Source: Acidimicrobiaceae bacterium (GTDB taxonomy: Bacteria > Actinomycetota > Acidimicrobiia > Acidimicrobiales > RAAP-2). Taken from it: a stretch of DNA of 64,000 nucleotides. The stretch lies in the NCBI GenBank assembly GCA_003167415.1, contig PMTF01000015.1, positions 118,006 through 182,005 on the forward strand, read 5' to 3'. The position numbers were made by a program, and so were the translations under genes. The notes beneath the pieces are model-generated. The model searched no databases. It was not told the origin of the DNA and saw nothing but the letters and a program-made list of their open reading frames with translations. Every line of letters starts with the position of its first letter. Position 1 is the first letter of the stretch. Below are positions 24,860 through 33,782 of this stretch, one piece after another.

Positions 24860-26266
24860 GTGGCCCAGAGTGTTCTGACCCCCCAGAGCGAAGACTTCCC
24901 CCGTTGGTATCAAGACGTCGTGGCCAAGGGCGAAATGGCCGACAACGGGCCGGTGCGCGGCACGATGGTGATCCGTCCTTACGGGTGGTCGATCTGGGAA
25001 CGGATGCAGGCCGAGATGGACGCGCGCATCAAAGCAACCGGAGCGCAGAACGCCTACTTCCCGCTCTTCATCCCGCTCAGTTACTTCCAGCGCGAGGCCG
25101 AGCACGTTGAGGGCTTCAGCCCCGAACTGGCCGTGGTCACCCACGCCGGCGGCGAAGAACTGGCCGAGCCGATCGTGGTGCGTCCGACGTCCGAGACGGT
25201 GATCGGTGAGTTCATGGCCAAGTGGATTCAGAGCTATCGGGATTTGCCGTTGCTCCTCAATCAGTGGAGCAACGTCGTTCGGTGGGAACTTCGTCCGCGA
25301 CTTTTCCTGCGCTCCTCGGAGTTCCTCTGGCAAGAGGGCCACACGGCGCACGCGAGTTATGAGGACGCCAACGCCTTCGCCACCAAGATCCACCTCGAGG
25401 TCTACAACGACTTCTTGGAGAACGTGCTGGCCGCACCGTCGCACCTCGGCATCAAACCGGCCAGCGAACGTTTCCCGGGCGCAATCAATTCGATGACCGC
25501 CGAGACCATGATGCGCGACGGCAAGGCGCTGCAGATGGCGACGACCCACGAGCTCGGACAGAACTTCGCGCGGGCCTTCGACATCTACTACCAGAGTGAA
25601 GCGGGACAGGCCGAACTGTGCTTCACCAGCTCATGGGGTGCGTCGACGCGCATGGTGGGCGGACTCATCATGCTCCACGGTGACGACGACGGACTGGTCG
25701 TCCCCCCGAGACTCGCACCGATTCAAGCGGTCGTCATCGCCGTGCGCGACGAGCCGCAAGTGAATGCCGCGTGCGATCGTGTCGCCGCGACGCTGAAGGC
25801 GGCCGGTGTTCGAGTTCAGATCGACCGTGGTCGTGGCAGCTTCGGACGCCGCGTCACCGATTGGGAGATTAAGGGAGTGCCCTTGCGTATTGAAGTCGGC
25901 CCCCGCGATCTGAAAGAAGGACTCGTGACGGTCGTGCGACGTGACAACGGCGCGAAGCAGGCTCTCACTCTGGACGGCGTCGCCACAACGGCGCTGACAC
26001 TCCTCGAGGAGATCCAGCACGACATGTTCGATGGCGCGAAGTCTCGTTTGGCCGCAGCGACGCATGACGTGGCGAACATCGCCGAAGCGATGGAAGCGGC
26101 CGAGACCGGATTCGCCCGACTCGACTGGTCGAAAGTGGGTGCGGCCGGTGAAGCGGAATTGAAAGTGGAGGCCGTCACGGTGCGCTGTCTGCAGCGCCGC
26201 GACGGATCGATGCCGCTCAACGACACCGAGGACGACCTCGTGTGCATCGTCTCCAAGTCGTACTGA
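24860..26266 (+). CDS. proS: Prolyl-tRNA synthetase, short form without editing domain
   Basis: Class II synthetase that charges tRNA-Pro. The protein begins SEDFPRWYQDVVAKGEMADN, the hallmark of the archaeal/eukaryote-like short ProS, and proceeds to motif 2 (VVRWELRPRLFLRSSEFLWQEGHTAH). There is no roughly 180-residue insertion editing domain of the bacterial long type. The anticodon-binding domain follows (APIQAVVIAVRD...VRVQIDRGRGSFGRRVTDWEIKGVPLRIEVGPRDL), and the protein ends in VCIVSKSY. Length 468. GTG 24860 has AAAGGAG 7 nt upstream. Mischarged Ala-tRNA-Pro would need a separate trans-editing protein, not seen here. Confidence 0.96.
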   Translation: MAQSVLTPQSEDFPRWYQDVVAKGEMADNGPVRGTMVIRPYGWSIWERMQAEMDARIKATGAQNAYFPLFIPLSYFQREAEHVEGFSPELAVVTHAGGEELAEPIVVRPTSETVIGEFMAKWIQSYRDLPLLLNQWSNVVRWELRPRLFLRSSEFLWQEGHTAHASYEDANAFATKIHLEVYNDFLENVLAAPSHLGIKPASERFPGAINSMTAETMMRDGKALQMATTHELGQNFARAFDIYYQSEAGQAELCFTSSWGASTRMVGGLIMLHGDDDGLVVPPRLAPIQAVVIAVRDEPQVNAACDRVAATLKAAGVRVQIDRGRGSFGRRVTDWEIKGVPLRIEVGPRDLKEGLVTVVRRDNGAKQALTLDGVATTALTLLEEIQHDMFDGAKSRLAAATHDVANIAEAMEAAETGFARLDWSKVGAAGEAELKVEAVTVRCLQRRDGSMPLNDTEDDLVCIVSKSY

Positions 26267-26392
26267 TCGACTCAGCTGAACAGCTGAACCCTCGCGGCAA
26301 CGATCGCGGTGATGCCGAGCGTTTGTCCCGGTCCCCGTGATGAACGCTTGCAGTAATCCATGACGCCCGCGCCGGCGCCGATGCCGTCACCG

Positions 26393-26494
26393 TTAGCGTG
26401 TTCGACCGACGGTCGGACCGAGAAGTGTCGCCACGAACGCGAGGGTGGCTAGGGCGATTGGCACACCCCGCGCTCGGGGTTTGTTCGGCGACAC
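26393..26494 (-). CDS. Possible 33-residue single-helix micro-protein
   Basis: On the minus strand a GTG at 26494 opens 33 codons ending at TAA 26393. The N-terminus is basic (MSPNKPRARG). Residues 11-27 are hydrophobic (VPIALATLAFVATLLGP), followed by a short basic end. The only reason to take it seriously is its context: TACATT, preceded by TGT as in an extended -10, ends exactly 6 nt before the GTG, as at proven genes in the window. No homologue is recognised and chance occurrence cannot be excluded. Confidence 0.3.
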   Translation of the reverse strand: MSPNKPRARGVPIALATLAFVATLLGPTVGRTR

Positions 26495-26500
26495 GGGATG

Positions 26501-26506
26501 AATGTA
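26501..26506 (-). promoter_or_regulatory. Extended -10 (TACATT) before the micro-ORF
   Basis: On the minus strand TGTTACATT ends 6 nt before the GTG at 26494. No convincing -35 is seen. Confidence 0.35.
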
Positions 26507-26587
26507 ACACTGGTTCTCCCGAAGTAATCGGCGCCATCTAATTAAGAATTTATGATGAATCTTGCCGACGCGCGAAGCGGATTTCGA

Positions 26588-26616
26588 TTGTCATCAGGGG
26601 CGAGAAATGCTACAAT
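26588..26616 (+). promoter_or_regulatory. Consensus sigma-70 type promoter upstream of rimP
   Basis: TTGTCA (26588-26593) and TACAAT (26611-26616) are separated by exactly 17 bp. This is the best -35/-10 match in the window. Predicted start is near 26623. It faces a terminator 33 nt downstream and then the rimP-nusA-infB operon. Confidence 0.8.
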
Positions 26617-26622
26617 TGCTGG

Positions 26623-26690
26623 CTACAGTCCGCTCAGGACGTATGGACTCGTTTAAGCGCGGGCCTCGGGCCCGCGCTTTTTCTTTGTCT
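26623..26690 (+). ncRNA. Short terminated leader transcript, candidate attenuator of rimP-nusA
   Basis: The predicted transcript of about 65 nt begins after the consensus promoter and ends at the intrinsic terminator. Before the terminator, AGTCC at 26627-26631 can pair either with GGAC at 26637-26640 or with GGACT at 26645-26649, so two alternative small stems exist. A 29-codon ORF (26643-26732) starts in this RNA, passes through the terminator stem and overlaps the rimP start by 10 nt. It could be a free-standing small RNA, but its position suggests premature-termination control of the operon. No family assignment is possible by eye. Confidence 0.5.
26656..26686 (+). terminator. Intrinsic terminator 36 bp upstream of rimP
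   Basis: A 10-bp GC-rich stem (26656-26665 with 26669-26678) closes a 3-nt TCG loop and is followed by TTTTCTTT. It would stop most transcripts from the promoter at 26588 before rimP unless antitermination occurs. Confidence 0.9.
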
Positions 26691-26722
26691 GAACGTCCGA
26701 ACGGCAGAGAGAGGAGACGGTC

Positions 26723-27220
26723 GTGGACTTAGAGACACCACTGCGCTCCCTCCTATCCGAACTCGGACTGGACCTCTACGACCTGGAAATGGTCAAGGGG
26801 ACCCTCAACGTCGTCGTGACCAAGCCCGGCGGCGTCGACTTAGAGGCCCTCACCAAGGCCAACCGCCAGATCTCGGAGTGGCTGGACGTGAACGACCCGA
26901 TTCCCGGGCGCTTCACCCTGGACGTCTCGAGCCCGGGACTAGAGCGCAAACTCCGGACGCCGGCGCATTTCGTCTCGACCATCGGTGAGGTCGTCACATT
27001 ACGCGAGCTGCGAGGTGAGGCACCAACCCGTCGACTCGAAGGAACCGTGGTCGCGGCCGACGAAACATCGGTGACGCTCGATGACGCCGAGCACGGCCGC
27101 GTCGTCGTGGCGCTCGACGCGATCGAACGCGCGCGCACTGTCTTTGAGTGGGGCGCCGAAGCGAAGCCTTCGCCCTCACGCGCGAAGTCAGCTGCTTCAT
27201 CGACGAGGAAGGGAGGGTAG
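26723..27220 (+). CDS. rimP: Ribosome maturation factor RimP
   Basis: Assists 30S assembly. The 165-residue protein shows the N-terminal alpha/beta domain (LGLDLYDLEMVKGTLNVVVTKPGGVDLEALTKANRQISEWLD) and the signature FTLDVSSPGLERKLRTPAHF, then an SH3-like C-terminal part. The GTG at 26723 has GAGGAG upstream. It is the first gene of the rimP-nusA-ylxR-infB-rbfA-truB-ribF set and sits behind a promoter-terminator arrangement. nusA starts 2 bp after its stop. Confidence 0.95.
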   Translation: MDLETPLRSLLSELGLDLYDLEMVKGTLNVVVTKPGGVDLEALTKANRQISEWLDVNDPIPGRFTLDVSSPGLERKLRTPAHFVSTIGEVVTLRELRGEAPTRRLEGTVVAADETSVTLDDAEHGRVVVALDAIERARTVFEWGAEAKPSPSRAKSAASSTRKGG

Positions 27221-27222
27221 GC

Positions 27223-28428
27223 ATGGCGAACTTTGAATTCCTAGAAGCGTTGGGACAGATTGCTCGTGACCAGAACATCGACGAGGGGGAGTTGCTCATC
27301 GCCCTCGCCAACGCGCTCCTCGCCGCCTACAAGCGCCGTCCCGACTCGGCCGAAGACGCCGAAGTGGAGATCAATCCCGAGACCGGCGAGATCAAGGTCT
27401 GGGGACTGGAACTCGACATCGAGGGCAACGTCACGCGCGAGTGGGACGCCACGCCCGAGGACTTCGGACGCATCGCGGCCCAAACCGCCAAGCAGGTCTT
27501 GATGCAGCTCATTCGAGACATCCAGCGACGTCAGATGTACGAAGAGTTCGCGAATCGCGAGGGCGACATCGTCTCGGGCACGGTGCAGCAGAACGACAAC
27601 CGTTACACGCTGCTCGACCTCGGTCGGGTGGAAGCACTGCTACCCCAGGCCGAGCAGATCGCTTTCGAACGCTACGAGCACGGCGCGCGCATCAAGGTCT
27701 ACATCGTCGAAGTGCGCAAGACCAACAAGGGTCCCCAGATCGTGGTGAGCCGCACCCACCCGGCGCTGGTGGCCAAGCTCTTCGAAATCGAAGTGCCCGA
27801 GATCGCCAACGGCATCGTGGAGATCAAGGCCTTGGCGCGCGAACCCGGTCACCGCAGCAAGATCGCGGTGGCGTCGAACGATCACATGATCGACCCCGTC
27901 GGCGCCTGCGTCGGCGCGCGCGGTAGTCGTGTTCGCAACATCACGAACGAGCTGCGCAGTGAGCGCATCGACGTGGTGCCGTACAGCGACGACCCCATCG
28001 AGTTCATCCAGGCGGCTCTGCAGCCGGCGCGGGTGCGCGAGGTTCGACTGGACGAGACCGAGGGCATCGCGACGGTGATCGTGCACGATCAGCAACTCTC
28101 GCTCGCCATCGGCAAAGAAGGGCAGAACGCCCGGCTGGCCGCGCGACTGACGGGCTGGCGCATTGACATTCGTTCGGAGAACGAAGTCGCCGAAGAAGAA
28201 GTGGTCGAAGAGGTATGGACCGACGGTGACGTGGTCGTGGACGAGACTATCGCGGTGGTGGCCGGCGAAGACGGTGCGAGCGCGGCGATCGTGATCGACG
28301 AAATCGTCACCGACGCCGAAGGTCACGTCGAAGAGGTCCTCGTGGTCGAAGAGATCGAACTCGAGGACGTGACAGCGCCCGCCACCGAGGAGACGGACGC
28401 CGAACCGGTCGTGGAGGACGAGGCATAG
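27223..28428 (+). CDS. nusA: Transcription termination/antitermination factor NusA
   Basis: RNA polymerase-associated factor that controls pausing, termination and rRNA antitermination. The start is ATG 27223 (MANFEFLEALGQIARDQNID) with AAGGGAGGG upstream. Domains in order: the N-terminal RNAP-binding domain to about 105, S1 (EGDIVSGTVQQNDNRYTLLDLG), KH1 and KH2 (PVGACVGARGSRVRNITNELRSERIDVV; LAIGKEGQNARLAARLTGW), then a long acidic tail. Length 401; it lacks the E. coli C-terminal AR repeats. Because NusA influences termination, its placement behind an intrinsic terminator raises the possibility of autocontrol (inference). Confidence 0.97.
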   Translation: MANFEFLEALGQIARDQNIDEGELLIALANALLAAYKRRPDSAEDAEVEINPETGEIKVWGLELDIEGNVTREWDATPEDFGRIAAQTAKQVLMQLIRDIQRRQMYEEFANREGDIVSGTVQQNDNRYTLLDLGRVEALLPQAEQIAFERYEHGARIKVYIVEVRKTNKGPQIVVSRTHPALVAKLFEIEVPEIANGIVEIKALAREPGHRSKIAVASNDHMIDPVGACVGARGSRVRNITNELRSERIDVVPYSDDPIEFIQAALQPARVREVRLDETEGIATVIVHDQQLSLAIGKEGQNARLAARLTGWRIDIRSENEVAEEEVVEEVWTDGDVVVDETIAVVAGEDGASAAIVIDEIVTDAEGHVEEVLVVEEIELEDVTAPATEETDAEPVVEDEA

Positions 28429-28445
28429 CGTCGTCTCGCACGTGC

Positions 28446-28670
28446 GTGGTCTGTCGAAAGGTCCGTCACGACTCCGAGATGATCCGTGCCGGGCGATCCG
28501 ACGGTACGTGGTATCTCGGTCGGGGGCCCGGTCGGGGACTCTGGTGGTGCGACGACGAGTGTTCGAAGGGACTGCGCGTGGGACATCTCGCTCGGGCCCT
28601 CAAGTCGAGCGCGAACGAGAGCGACCTAGAGGCCCTGCGCGCTTTGAAAACGGGTCGCGGTCGGCATTAG
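28446..28670 (+). CDS. ylxR: YlxR-family RNA-binding protein
   Basis: Small protein normally found between nusA and infB, thought to bind RNA. The visible core is VCRKVRHDSEMIRAGRSDGTWYLGRGPGRGLWWCDDECSKGLRVGHL, split here only by reading order; GRG and the later WCDDEC match the family. The usual opening is RTCVxCR. In this frame the codons for R-T-C lie just upstream of the GTG at 28446, and no ATG, GTG or TTG precedes them after the nusA stop. Either the protein lacks the first cysteine of the CxxC pair, or translation begins at an unusual codon. Length as drawn is 74 residues. Confidence 0.85.
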   Translation: MVCRKVRHDSEMIRAGRSDGTWYLGRGPGRGLWWCDDECSKGLRVGHLARALKSSANESDLEALRALKTGRGRH

Positions 28671-28699
28671 CGGTGGTTGTGGAAGAATAGATAACTGTG

Positions 28700-28713
28700 C
28701 TCGCGAAAGCGGG
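28700..28713 (+). other. GNRA-capped hairpin in the infB leader
   Basis: CTCGC and GCGGG (5 bp, one G-U) enclose a GAAA tetraloop, 22 nt upstream of the infB TTG and before its ribosome-binding site. It may shape infB translation or be an RNA-processing site. Confidence 0.35.
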
Positions 28714-28734
28714 TACGAGAAGCAAGGGAAGGTT

Positions 28735-31470
28735 TTGGCCCAGAAGAAGATCCGTGTGCACGAGCTCTCAAAGGAACTCGGTCTCACGAGCAAAGAGCTA
28801 CTCACGCTCGCCCAAAAACTTGGCATAGGTGCCTCGAGCCCCTCTGCGTCGATCGAGGACGCCCAGGCCGACCGGATTCGACGTCGGGCCGACGCTGACG
28901 GTCTACGTCGTGCAGTCCAACCCGAAGAGGCCGCCAAAGCGGCCAAGGCCACGAAGGTCACCAAGGCCACCAAGGTGACGGGCACGAAGAAGGCGACCGC
29001 CGTCGCGACCGCGCCCGAGATCGTCGAAGCCCCACCCGCGCGCGTCAGTCGGGTGACCAAGCCCGTCGAATCGAGTGAAACGACCGCTGCCGCACCGGCT
29101 GTCGAATCGGCGCCCGTCCCGGCGGCGATAGAGCCCAAAGTGGTGCGCAGTCGCGCTCCCATCGTGAAGCCGGCCCCTACGCGCATCGCCTCACCAAGTG
29201 GACCGACGACCATTCGTCCCACTCAGCGCTCGGTCTCGGGCGAAGCGGGCGAGGGTGGTTCACCATCGACGCGGCCGCCGCTCAGTTCCACCGGCCGACC
29301 GATTCCGCCGCCGCCCGGACGTCCCATGAGTGCCACGGGCCGACCGATCCCCCCACCGCCCGGAGCGCGCCGTCCGATGTCCGCACCGGGGGCCCGACCG
29401 TCCGGTCCGGGTGGACCGCGGCCGATGAGTCCGCGTCCCAATCCAGCCTCGCGTCCCGGCGGCCCGACCTCGCGTCCCGGAGGCGCCGGCGGTGGTTTCC
29501 CCGGTCAACGTCCGAGTTCTCCGACCGGCGGCGCGCCCGGTGGGCCTAACCGTGGAGGACCGCCGAGTCGCGGCACCGGCGGACCTCGCGGTTCACAACG
29601 CAAGGCCACGCGCCGCCGCCGCCGCAACGTCGAAGAGCTGGAGCCGACGCAGATGACCACGTGGCAGCCGAGCAACCTGCCCGTTCCCGACGGCGAAGTC
29701 ATCATCGAGCGCGGTTCGACGGCCAAGGACGTCGGACCGAAGCTCAATCGCAGTGCCGCGGACATTATCCGCTTCTTGTTCTTGCAGGGCGAGATTGTCA
29801 CGGCCGTGCAGAGCCTGAGCGATGACATGATCGAGCTCTACGCCGCCGAAGTCGGCGCCAGCGTACACATGGTCGATCCCGGCGAGCAGCAAGAGGCCGC
29901 GCTCCTCGCGAAGTTCTTTGACGAAGACGACCAGGACGACGAGATTCCCGCCGCGCCGCGACCGCCCGTCGTGACGGTGATGGGACACGTCGACCACGGC
30001 AAGACGCTGCTGCTCGACAAGATCCGCCAGACCGACGTGGTCGCCGGCGAAGCCGGTGGCATCACCCAACACATCGGCGCCTACCGCGTGCAGTGGAAGG
30101 GCAAGGCGATCGCTTTCATCGACACCCCCGGTCACGAAGCCTTTACCGCGATGCGCGCTCGCGGCGCCAAGGTAACCGACATCATCATTCTCGTGGTCGC
30201 CGCGGACGACGGCGTGATGCCCCAGACGGTCGAGGCGATCAATCACGCCAAGGCCGCCGACGTACCACTCATCGTGGCCATCAACAAAATGGACAAGGCC
30301 GACGCCAATCCCGACCGCGTGCTCCAACAGATCAGCGAATACGGACTCGTCCCGGAAAAGTGGGGCGGCGACACGATCTGCGTCGAGATCTCGGCCCTGC
30401 AGGGCACGGGCATCGACGAACTGCTCGAACAGGTCCTTCTCGTCGCCGAAGTGGCGGAACTCTCGGCGCGCCCGAGCGGTCGCGCCGTCGGTACGGTGCT
30501 CGAAGCGAACCTCGAAGTCGGTCGCGGCCCGGTCGCCACCGTCATGGTCCAAAAGGGTCTGCTCGCGGTCGGCGACCCCGTCGTGGCCGGCGCCGCCTTC
30601 GGCAAGGTGAAGGCCCTCATCAACGATCAGGGCAAGCAGATCAAGTCGGCCGGACCGTCGATGCCGGTGCAGATCCTCGGTTTCAGCGAGCCCCCGTTCG
30701 CCGGTGACGAGATGCGCGTCGCTCACGACCTCGCCCACGCGAAGTCACTGGCCGAGGCCCGCGCCCAACGCGCCCGTCTCATCGGACACCAGCCCGTCGC
30801 CTCGACCAGCGGCGCCCGTCTGGAAGATCTCTTCGAACAGATCCAGCGCGGCGAGACCGCGACGCTCAACATCGTCTTGAAGGCCGACGTCCAGGGATCG
30901 CTCGAAGCGTGCACCGAGTCGTTGCGCAAGCTCGAACGCGATGACGTGAAACTCGTCATCGTCCATCGCGGGGTCGGCGGCATCACCGAAAACGACGTGC
31001 AGCTCGCGAAGGCGTCCAACGCCACCATCATCGGGTTCAACGTGCGACCGGACAAGCGCAGTCGCGATCTTTCCGAGAGCGAAGGCGTGCAGATTCGCAC
31101 CTACGAGATCATCTACAAGTTGATCGAGGAGATCGAGGCCGCCATGCTCGGGTTGCTCTCTCCGGTGTACGAGGAGATCGTCACGGGCGAGGCCGAGGTG
31201 CGCGAGGTCTTTCGCGTGCCCAGGATCGGTGCGATCGCCGGTTGCTTCGTTCGCGACGGCGTCATCACCCGTGGATCGAAGGTTCGCTTCCTTCGCGAGG
31301 GGACGATCATCTGGAAAGGCTCGATTACGTCGCTGCGTCGCTTCAAGGACGACGCGCGCGAAGTGGCGTCCGGCTTCGAGTGCGGTATCGGTCTCTCCGA
31401 CTACCAAGACCTCAAGGCCGGCGACATCATCGAGACCTTCGAAGAGCGCGAGATTCCCAGAACGGCCTAA
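28735..31470 (+). CDS. infB: Translation initiation factor IF-2
   Basis: GTPase that brings initiator tRNA to the 30S subunit and joins the subunits. The start is TTG 28735 ([17 protein letters not shown]) with AAGGGAAGG upstream. The N-terminal IF2_N helix pair is followed by a long low-complexity linker (about residues 60-300), Ala/Lys-rich and then Pro/Gly/Arg-rich, including two copies of [11 protein letters not shown] second IF2_N-like unit lies at about 310-390. The G domain has GHVDHGKT at 417-424 and DTPGHEAF. Domains II-IV complete a 911-residue protein, long but normal for Actinobacteria. Confidence 0.97.
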   Translation: MAQKKIRVHELSKELGLTSKELLTLAQKLGIGASSPSASIEDAQADRIRRRADADGLRRAVQPEEAAKAAKATKVTKATKVTGTKKATAVATAPEIVEAPPARVSRVTKPVESSETTAAAPAVESAPVPAAIEPKVVRSRAPIVKPAPTRIASPSGPTTIRPTQRSVSGEAGEGGSPSTRPPLSSTGRPIPPPPGRPMSATGRPIPPPPGARRPMSAPGARPSGPGGPRPMSPRPNPASRPGGPTSRPGGAGGGFPGQRPSSPTGGAPGGPNRGGPPSRGTGGPRGSQRKATRRRRRNVEELEPTQMTTWQPSNLPVPDGEVIIERGSTAKDVGPKLNRSAADIIRFLFLQGEIVTAVQSLSDDMIELYAAEVGASVHMVDPGEQQEAALLAKFFDEDDQDDEIPAAPRPPVVTVMGHVDHGKTLLLDKIRQTDVVAGEAGGITQHIGAYRVQWKGKAIAFIDTPGHEAFTAMRARGAKVTDIIILVVAADDGVMPQTVEAINHAKAADVPLIVAINKMDKADANPDRVLQQISEYGLVPEKWGGDTICVEISALQGTGIDELLEQVLLVAEVAELSARPSGRAVGTVLEANLEVGRGPVATVMVQKGLLAVGDPVVAGAAFGKVKALINDQGKQIKSAGPSMPVQILGFSEPPFAGDEMRVAHDLAHAKSLAEARAQRARLIGHQPVASTSGARLEDLFEQIQRGETATLNIVLKADVQGSLEACTESLRKLERDDVKLVIVHRGVGGITENDVQLAKASNATIIGFNVRPDKRSRDLSESEGVQIRTYEIIYKLIEEIEAAMLGLLSPVYEEIVTGEAEVREVFRVPRIGAIAGCFVRDGVITRGSKVRFLREGTIIWKGSITSLRRFKDDAREVASGFECGIGLSDYQDLKAGDIIETFEEREIPRTA

Positions 31471-31473
31471 CGC

Positions 31474-31836
31474 ATGGCCCGTTCATTTGGATCACATCAT
31501 CCCTATCCTCGCTCGGCGCGCATCAATCAGATCCTGCGCGAAGTAATCTCGGATGAACTGACGAGGATCTCGGACATCGACGACCGCATCGGAATCGTCA
31601 CTGTGACCGGTGTCGAGACGACCCGGGACCTGCGCCAAGCCATGGTCTTCTTCCATTCCCTGACGCCCGAGACGAGGGTCGCGCTCGAAGAGCGGCGGGC
31701 ACAGATTCAGTCGGCCGTCAACGCTCAGACCCGCTTCAAGCGCACGCCGAAGCTGTCGTTCATGGCCGATCCGGCCGTGGCCAGTGGTGAGGCCGTGGAA
31801 GAGATCATCCGTCGCCAGAATCATGACGACGAGTAA
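31474..31836 (+). CDS. rbfA: Ribosome-binding factor A
   Basis: KH-like 30S maturation factor needed for 16S rRNA 5' end processing. The 120-residue protein shows SARINQILREVISDELTRI near the start, VTVTGVETTRDLRQAMVFF in the middle and RFKRTPKLSFMADPAV before the acidic end. The ATG is 3 bp after infB. Its 3' end overlaps truB by 14 bp. Confidence 0.95.
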   Translation: MARSFGSHHPYPRSARINQILREVISDELTRISDIDDRIGIVTVTGVETTRDLRQAMVFFHSLTPETRVALEERRAQIQSAVNAQTRFKRTPKLSFMADPAVASGEAVEEIIRRQNHDDE

Positions 31837-32725
31837 CGGCCTCCTGCTCGTCGACAAGCCGCAAGGACTCACGAGTCACGACGTCGTCGCTCGCGTACGC
31901 CGGATCCTCCACGAGAAGAAGGTCGGCCACGCGGGCACCCTCGATCCAATGGCCACCGGGCTCTTGGTGCTCGCCGTCGGACCCTCGACGCGCCTGTTGC
32001 GTTTCGCCCAGTCCGAGACCAAGCGCTACGTCGGCGCCGTGAAGTTCGGCGTCGCGACCGATTCACTCGACGTCGACGGTGTCGTGGTCGACGAACGGCC
32101 GGTACCGCCCCTGACGACCGAGACCGTCGACGCCGCGACGAACGCGATGCTCGGTCCGCAAGCGCAGACGCCGCCGATGGTGTCGGCCATCAAGGTCGAC
32201 GGTCAGCGCCTCCACCAACTCGCGCGTCGGGGTATCGAAATAGAGCGCTCCGCTCGTGAGATCAACGTCTCGATCTTCGCGCTCGCCCCGACTGACGTCG
32301 ATTCGGTGTGGCGTTTCGACGTTGAGTGTTCGGTCGGAACCTACGTGCGCGTGCTCTTGAGCGACCTCGCTCGGAGCCTCGGGACGCTCGGGCACCTCAT
32401 CGAACTGCGTCGACTGGCCAGCGGTTCGCACGTTGTCGAGAACGCCATGACGCTCGACGCGCTCGCCGACGTCGTGGAACACGGCGGCCAGGTGCTGGCT
32501 CCGCCGGCTACGTTCGTGACCGGTCTCGAACACGTGACCCTGAGCGACGATCAAGCGTGCGCGATGCGAATGGGCCAGCGCGTCTCGCTCGCCGAGACCT
32601 TCCGCGGCGACGAGATCGCTGCCATGGATGCCGCGGGTGAACTCATTGGCGTTCTTTCGCGGCGCAACGAATCGTGGAAGCCCGAGTTGGTGTTGGCGAT
32701 ACCCAATGATTCGACGCGCGGATAG
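31823..32725 (+). CDS. truB: tRNA pseudouridine(55) synthase
   Basis: Makes the conserved pseudouridine 55 in the tRNA T-loop. The start chosen is ATG 31823, giving MTTSNGLLLVDKPQGLTSHD. The catalytic aspartate is D41 in GHAGTLDPMATGLLVLAVG. Further signatures are SAIKVDGQRLHQLARRG and CSVGTYVRVLLSDLARSLGTLGHL. The 300-residue length includes a C-terminal PUA-like part. The frame is open further upstream inside rbfA, but the extra residues do not fit the family. The TAG stop merges with a TAGTTG hexamer before ribF. Confidence 0.95.
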   Translation: MTTSNGLLLVDKPQGLTSHDVVARVRRILHEKKVGHAGTLDPMATGLLVLAVGPSTRLLRFAQSETKRYVGAVKFGVATDSLDVDGVVVDERPVPPLTTETVDAATNAMLGPQAQTPPMVSAIKVDGQRLHQLARRGIEIERSAREINVSIFALAPTDVDSVWRFDVECSVGTYVRVLLSDLARSLGTLGHLIELRRLASGSHVVENAMTLDALADVVEHGGQVLAPPATFVTGLEHVTLSDDQACAMRMGQRVSLAETFRGDEIAAMDAAGELIGVLSRRNESWKPELVLAIPNDSTRG

Positions 32726-32734
32726 TTGGCGCCC

Positions 32735-33697
32735 ATGATTGTCGTACGCGATGGAGAGACGTCGAAACTTTCGAACCGTGATTCGGTGATCGCTATCGGG
32801 GTTTTCGATGGATTGCACTTGGGCCACCAAGCCGTCATTGACATGCTGTTGCACCTGGACGGTCAGCGCGCCAAGGACGCCGTGCCGACCATCGTCACGT
32901 TCGATCCTCACCCGGCGTTGGTCCTCGCCCCCGAGCGCGAACTACGGCTCATCGGCACGCTCGACCAGCGCCTCGAAGGATTCGCAGCGCTGGGAATCGA
33001 ACAGGTCCGCGTGGTGACGTTTGATCAAGATCTCGCTAATGAGTCGGCCTCGGACTTCATTGGTCGCGTCTTGGCCAGTGAGTTGCACGCCTGGGAGATC
33101 GTGGTCGGTGAGGACTTCCGATTCGGTCACGATCGAGAGGGCGACGTCGCCTTGCTGAGCGCCGAGGGACAACGCTACGGATTCGGCGTGTACGAAGCGC
33201 CCACCTTCGGTGAGCCGCGCTGGAGTTCAACCGCGGTGCGCGAAGCTCTGGAAGCGGGGGACATCGATACAGCGAACGCGACGCTCGGGCGTCCGTTCGT
33301 CCTGCGCGGACGCGTGGTGCACGGGGACGCGCGCGGGGGAGAGCTCGGCTTCGCCACCGCCAACGTCGCCACCGAAGCGTTGCAGCTGGTGCCCCTCCAA
33401 GGTATTTACGCCGGCGCCGCGCGGATGCCCGATCGCACCTGGCGGCCCGCGGCGATCTCGATTGGGACCCGTCCGCAGTTCTACGAAGACGGACCACTCC
33501 TGGTCGAAGTCCACCTGCCGGGCTACGAGGGCGACCTCTACGATGCCTCGCTCGACGTCGCCTTTCGGCAGCGTCTTCGCGAAGAAGCGGTCTTCTCGGA
33601 CGTCGATGCGTTGGTCGTCCAGATCGGCCGCGACGTCGAACAAACCCTTGAGATATTCAAGAAGTTCTCGACTCTCGGCTCGGCGCTGCTAGAATAG
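32735..33697 (+). CDS. ribF: Bifunctional riboflavin kinase/FAD synthetase
   Basis: Converts riboflavin to FMN and FMN to FAD. The N-terminal nucleotidyltransferase domain contains [14 protein letters not shown] and [24 protein letters not shown] marks its end. The C-terminal riboflavin kinase domain begins about residue 185 with [21 protein letters not shown]. Length is 320 from ATG 32735; a TTG at 32726 is an alternative. No ribosome-binding site is seen. TAGTTG, which includes the truB stop, ends 6 nt before the ATG, so a leaderless start is possible although the last base is not T. Confidence 0.94.
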   Translation: MIVVRDGETSKLSNRDSVIAIGVFDGLHLGHQAVIDMLLHLDGQRAKDAVPTIVTFDPHPALVLAPERELRLIGTLDQRLEGFAALGIEQVRVVTFDQDLANESASDFIGRVLASELHAWEIVVGEDFRFGHDREGDVALLSAEGQRYGFGVYEAPTFGEPRWSSTAVREALEAGDIDTANATLGRPFVLRGRVVHGDARGGELGFATANVATEALQLVPLQGIYAGAARMPDRTWRPAAISIGTRPQFYEDGPLLVEVHLPGYEGDLYDASLDVAFRQRLREEAVFSDVDALVVQIGRDVEQTLEIFKKFSTLGSALLE

Positions 33698-33782
33698 ATA
33701 TTCGGTCAGCGACGCTGACTATGTGGGTCGTCACGTTGGCGACTTGCGACGAGACATCCGACTCATAAGGCAAAAAAACGTT
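33690..33782 (+). promoter_or_regulatory. rpsO promoter and leader
   Basis: TAGAAT at 33690-33695 overlaps the ribF stop and is a -10 candidate. The roughly 80-nt leader that follows begins with a 6-bp hairpin (GTCAGC at 33705-33710, GCTGAC at 33714-33719) and ends with a weak AAGG before the ATG. S15 in other bacteria represses its own mRNA through a structured leader; this region is the candidate site. Confidence 0.5.

Larger units (their letters stand above)
26267..26722. other. Long intergenic region proS-rimP
   Basis: This is the largest gene-poor stretch of the window (456 bp). From left to right it holds: a weak TCAGCT/AGCTGA hairpin right after proS (26272-26287) without a U-tract; a possible 33-codon minus-strand ORF (26393-26494) with its own -10; an A+T-rich stretch around 26530-26560; and a consensus promoter (26588-26616), a short transcribed segment and an intrinsic terminator (26656-26686) before rimP. 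I found no tRNA or known riboswitch in it. Confidence 0.7.

Noticed and set aside
26272-26287. TCAGCT-GAAC-AGCTGA hairpin after proS
   Set aside because: Only 6 bp and no U-tract; too weak to annotate as a terminator.
26386-26399. 14-base segment that matches the right end of the TnpB element (45151-45164) at 13 of 14 positions
   Set aside because: Considered as a relic end of a second element in the proS-rimP gap. The flanks do not align, there is no tnpB remnant, and a single 13/14 match in 64 kb is weak. A genome-wide search for the motif with its hairpin would settle it.
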